Assembly: GCA_014879535.1 (NCBI GenBank)
Contig: JACSRX010000021.1
Coordinates: forward strand, 1-64,000
Origin: Chthoniobacterales bacterium
Lineage (GTDB): Bacteria; Verrucomicrobiota; Verrucomicrobiia; Chthoniobacterales; JACTMZ01
Reading direction: 5' to 3'
Length of the DNA stretch: 64,000 bases
Position numbers and translations under genes: made by a program. How positions within the stretch are numbered: the first letter of the stretch is position 1; each line of letters starts with the position of its first letter. The notes under the pieces are model-generated. The model had not been told where the DNA came from and did not search any database. It saw only the letters and a program-made list of their open reading frames with translations. Positions 60,828-64,000 of the stretch are shown in pieces.

Positions 60828-63341
60828 ATGCGCCGCAGTTTTGCCGGTCTTGTCCGATTTTTGCCCTTGGCTGTCATGCTGGCGGGTGCGGATGCCGCTT
60901 TTGCCCAAGACCCTCTGCCATCACCGGCGGTCCCTGCCAAGAGGGGGGATCAGGCTCCGGTCGTGCCCGACCCGGGACCGGCGAGCCTGCCTGACCCGCC
61001 GTCACCGCTGCCCTCTGCGCCGGTCGCCGCGCCGACACCGGTCGCCGTGCCGACACCGCCCCCGACCAACACGGTTCCCGAGCCGACCGTCGGCCTGACA
61101 TTTCCCAACACATCGATCAACGAAATCCTGAGTCTCTACGAGGCGCTGACCAACAAGCGGCTGATTCGCGATTCCGCATTGGCCCAGGGCCAACCGCTCA
61201 CCATCGTGGTGCCAGGCCAAGTCCCGCGCAGCGAAGCGATCCGCCTGATCGAGGCATCGCTCCTCCTCAACGGCTACTCTTTCGTGCCGGTGGACGAGAA
61301 AACACAGAAAATCCTCGGCCCGTCGAAATTCGCCCGCTCCGAAGGCATCCCGATCTACTCCTCTCCCTACATGCTGCCCGACAGCGAGCAGGTGGTGAGT
61401 TACTTCATGAGGCTCAATTACCTCGCCCCGCAGGAGGCGGCGCAGCTTTTCCAGACGGTGATCAGTCCGCCCAAGCCGTTCACCGCGTTCACTCCGGTGC
61501 CGAATGTGCAGGCTGTTCTCATCACCGAAAACGTGCCGGTCATCCAGAAACTGATCGCCCTGCAGGCCATGGTCGATGTCCCTCCGGCGCAGGTCATGAC
61601 GGAGTTCGTCACGCTCAAGCGCGCCGATGCCGAGAAGGTGGTGGAGGTTCTGCAGGGGCTGATCGACAAGAGAGACGACGCCGCAGCCAAGGCGGCCGGG
61701 CAGCCGGGGCAGCCGCCGCAGGCGGATGCACAGGGCCAGGTGATCCAAGCCTCCCTCACCACGGCCGGAGCCGGCCAGTTCGAATCCAACCTTGTCGTCG
61801 GCGAGACCCAGCTTGTCGCCGATCCCCGCACCAACCGCATCCTCGTTGTCACACGCCCCGTCAATTTCCCCTACATCAAGAAGTTGATCAACGAGCTTGA
61901 TGCTCCGATCCCCTTGGATGCCGTTCTCGAGAGACCTCTCAAGTTCGTCTCGGCCTCCGATGTGCTCCCGGTGCTCAGCGACCTCTTGTCGGATGGCGAG
62001 GAAGGCGGTGCGGGCGGGGGAACCCGAGCGGGTGATGGAGGGCGCGCCACCCTCGACAGCGGCACCGGCACCGGCCAAGGCATCGGCCAGAGCGGCAACC
62101 AAGGCGCTGGTGGCTTGGGAAGCAGTGGTGGCATCAGCCGGGCGGATCGTCTTCGCGAGCCCACGGCCGACGTGGCGCCGGAATCGGTCATCGTCGGCAA
62201 GACCAAGATCATCGCCGACAAAAGCGCCAACTCGATCATCGTCATCGGGCCGCCAGACAGCAGGCAGAGGGCCGAGCAGCTTCTCGACATGTTGGATGTG
62301 CGTCCGAGGCAGGTTTACATCGCCGCGGTCATCGGGGAGTTGAATCTGACGGACGAGATGGAATTCGGGTTCAGTTACTTCCTGAGATACGTGAACAACG
62401 GGCACGGCACCGGGGCGGCGGGGTCGATCATCAACTCGGTCCTCACGCCCAACACCAACCTGCCCACGGCCTCCGACCTGATCAGCCCCAAACTATTCTC
62501 CAACCTCCAAGGGCTCACTGTTTACGGCACCATCGCCGATGCGGTCGATATCTACGCCCGGGCGCTCGAGAAAACCGGGAAGTTCAAGATCCTTTCCCGG
62601 CCGGTGGTCTACACGACCAACAACAAGAAGGCCACGATCAGTTCGGGCCAGCAGGTTCCCTACACCAGCAGCACGCTGACCTCCACGTCGCTCAGCGGCG
62701 GTGCCGTCAACCAGCAGGCGGGCATCACCGCGAACATCACGTATCTGGATGTCCTGCTCAAACTCGAGGTCGTGCCGCTGATCAATGCGAACAAGGATGT
62801 CACCCTGGTGATCGCCCAGACGAACAACAACGTGCTGGGTGAGCAGGATTTCGGCGGGGGCAACAAGGCGCCGATCGTCAGCGCGCAGGAACTGACCACA
62901 ACCGTCACGGTTCCCAACGGCGGCACCGTCGTCTTGGGCGGCCTCATCGTCGAGCGCATGGAAACCGACCAGTCCGGCGTTCCCTTCATCATGCGCATCC
63001 CCGTGCTCGGCTATCTCTTCAAGCAGAACTCGCGCCAGGTCAAGCGGCAGGAGCTGCTCGTGCTGCTCCAGCCGACCGTCGTGGAAACCGAGGAGGATCT
63101 CGTGGCGGCGAGCTGGCAGGAGCGTTACCGCACCAAGCTCGGAGACGAGGCGTATGCCGAGGCCTCCCCGCCGACGTTCAACAACACGCCGGTCATCTTC
63201 AGCGGGCAGGAACTCGAGGCGGACTCGAGCATCCGCAAGCCGCGCGATCCGCTCCGTCCCGCGGGGTGGGATTACGAGGAATACGCGCAGGAACCGGCGC
63301 AAAACAGGGGGCGCCGGCAGAAACCGCAGGCCGGTCCCTGA
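60828..63341 (+). CDS. gspD: Type II secretion outer-membrane secretin
   Basis: The 837-residue protein has a signal peptide (residues ~1-26), a proline-rich segment (~27-85), N0-N3 domains (~88-480) with long Gly/Ser/Gln-rich insertions at ~285-320 and ~390-445, and a secretin C-domain (~490-765). In the C-domain, ISSGQQVPYTSST and VVLGGLIVERMETDQSGVPFIMRIPVLGYLF are diagnostic. It forms the outer-membrane channel. A pilotin or S-domain is not evident. It lies 31 bases after the proline-rich gene. Confidence 0.95.
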   Translation: MRRSFAGLVRFLPLAVMLAGADAAFAQDPLPSPAVPAKRGDQAPVVPDPGPASLPDPPSPLPSAPVAAPTPVAVPTPPPTNTVPEPTVGLTFPNTSINEILSLYEALTNKRLIRDSALAQGQPLTIVVPGQVPRSEAIRLIEASLLLNGYSFVPVDEKTQKILGPSKFARSEGIPIYSSPYMLPDSEQVVSYFMRLNYLAPQEAAQLFQTVISPPKPFTAFTPVPNVQAVLITENVPVIQKLIALQAMVDVPPAQVMTEFVTLKRADAEKVVEVLQGLIDKRDDAAAKAAGQPGQPPQADAQGQVIQASLTTAGAGQFESNLVVGETQLVADPRTNRILVVTRPVNFPYIKKLINELDAPIPLDAVLERPLKFVSASDVLPVLSDLLSDGEEGGAGGGTRAGDGGRATLDSGTGTGQGIGQSGNQGAGGLGSSGGISRADRLREPTADVAPESVIVGKTKIIADKSANSIIVIGPPDSRQRAEQLLDMLDVRPRQVYIAAVIGELNLTDEMEFGFSYFLRYVNNGHGTGAAGSIINSVLTPNTNLPTASDLISPKLFSNLQGLTVYGTIADAVDIYARALEKTGKFKILSRPVVYTTNNKKATISSGQQVPYTSSTLTSTSLSGGAVNQQAGITANITYLDVLLKLEVVPLINANKDVTLVIAQTNNNVLGEQDFGGGNKAPIVSAQELTTTVTVPNGGTVVLGGLIVERMETDQSGVPFIMRIPVLGYLFKQNSRQVKRQELLVLLQPTVVETEEDLVAASWQERYRTKLGDEAYAEASPPTFNNTPVIFSGQELEADSSIRKPRDPLRPAGWDYEEYAQEPAQNRGRRQKPQAGP

Positions 63342-63354
63342 TTTCAGGAAGTTC

Positions 63355-64000
63355 ATGGCCCTGATCCCCGATCTCGTCGAGATGGCGGCGCGCCACGGCG
63401 CGACCGACCGGGAGAAGCTGTCCACTTCGCTGCGGGAGGCCGCCCGCAACCAGTCCTCGATGCTTCGGGCTCTTCTGGACTCCGCGGAGATCGATGAGAC
63501 CGGGTTCTACCGCGAGTTGTCCGAAAAGTTCCACCTTCCGTGGGGAGGTGCCGACGTGGCGAAGGCCGCCCCGGAATTGCGGGCGAAACTTCCCGCCCGC
63601 ATCGCCCTGCGCTACCAACTCCTGCCTGTGGTGGCGGAAGACGACAGGATCACCCTGCTGACCTACGACCCTTTCGACCTGCTTGCACGGCAGGCGGTGG
63701 CCGAGGCGGTTCCCCAGCAGGTGCGCTACGAGGTCTATACCCGCAAGGGCATCCTGCCGGCCCTGCGCCAAGTCTACGGCATCGGGGCGGAGACGTTCGA
63801 GGAACTGCTCGAAGGGCGGGCAACCGAGGAGGAACTCGACCAGATCCGCAGCGAGGAGGTGAACGTCCTCGACGAGAACGAGACCGAGGAGGCCTCGGTC
63901 AAGAAGTTCATCAACCAGATCATCCGGGAGGCGCTGCGCGAACGCGCCACCGACATCCACGTCGAACCGCTTTCCGACGATCTCCGCGTGCGCTACCGGA
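63355..64000 (+). CDS. gspE: Type II secretion ATPase GspE, N-terminal part (cut by window end)
   Basis: The frame is open to the last base, giving 215 residues. An N-terminal MshEN/N1E-type domain (~residues 1-130, with FHLPWGG and LLTYDPFDLLA) is followed by ETEEASVKKFINQIIREALRERATDIHVEPL, the conserved GspE/PilB entry block. The Walker motifs lie beyond the window. GspE hydrolyses ATP at the inner face of the membrane to assemble the pseudopilus. ATG 63355 has AGGA eight bases before it; 13 bases follow the gspD stop. Confidence 0.93.
   Translation, partial: MALIPDLVEMAARHGATDREKLSTSLREAARNQSSMLRALLDSAEIDETGFYRELSEKFHLPWGGADVAKAAPELRAKLPARIALRYQLLPVVAEDDRITLLTYDPFDLLARQAVAEAVPQQVRYEVYTRKGILPALRQVYGIGAETFEELLEGRATEEELDQIRSEEVNVLDENETEEASVKKFINQIIREALRERATDIHVEPLSDDLRVRYR

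Noticed and set aside
1-64000. CRISPR array, transposon, prophage or known defence system
   Set aside because: No spaced direct repeats, transposase, integrase, terminal inverted repeats or defence-type domain was found. The only foreign-looking part is 820-3430.

Overview
The window is a high-GC bacterial chromosome segment. It carries a secretin/pseudopilin (type II) secretion locus, a large envelope-glycan locus, a complex I block without the soluble subunits, and a giant Fn3/propeller exoprotein. The exoprotein's C-terminal domain resembles one seen in many Verrucomicrobiota exoproteins. I infer a Gram-negative member of that phylum, possibly Opitutae; this is a moderate-confidence inference from gene content and no marker gene is present to prove it.

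Layout. (1) 1-35.3 kb is a surface-polysaccharide region with about 23 predicted sugar transferases (GT2, GT4, GT8/nucleotide-sugar type, GT9, GT39-like, GtrII-like). It also holds an OafA-type acyltransferase with an SGNH domain, an AlgI-type MBOAT protein, two AlgX/AlgJ-like proteins, two hexapeptide acetyltransferases, a methyltransferase and an NAD-dependent epimerase. From 4.25 to 31.57 kb all recognised genes point the same way, with eleven 4-base stop/start overlaps and three short ORFs that bridge wider gaps, so it looks like one very long translation-coupled unit. No flippase, polymerase, chain-length regulator or ABC exporter is visible here. The first 5 kb hold a direct duplication of a GT2 gene around a stretch that is poorer in G+C, contains a GtrII-like gene and about 0.8 kb of non-coding DNA, and looks imported or rearranged. 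A minus-strand transferase (31.57-32.54 kb) separates the long unit from a last three-gene unit, which is followed by an intrinsic terminator at 35.3 kb.

(2) 35.3-40.4 kb is a housekeeping block: a small membrane protein, the ribosome hibernation factor, scpA, scpB and pheA (chorismate mutase-prephenate dehydratase), then a TPR protein. (3) 40.4-47.8 kb, minus strand, is nuoHIJKLMN: the membrane arm of NADH:quinone oxidoreductase plus NuoI. NuoA-G must be elsewhere. (4) 48.1-52.9 kb encodes one secreted 1593-residue protein with two propeller-like regions, several Fn3 domains and a reelin-like domain. (5) 53.1-64 kb is a type II secretion locus in the order TPR protein, exported protein, gspG-H-I-J-K, GspL-like, GspM-like, a proline-rich periplasmic protein in the GspC position, gspD and gspE (cut by the window end).

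Functionally, the glycan genes would build and O-acetylate one or more surface polysaccharides, and the secretion locus would export large proteins such as the one next to it. No rRNA, tRNA, CRISPR array, transposase or recognised defence gene was found.
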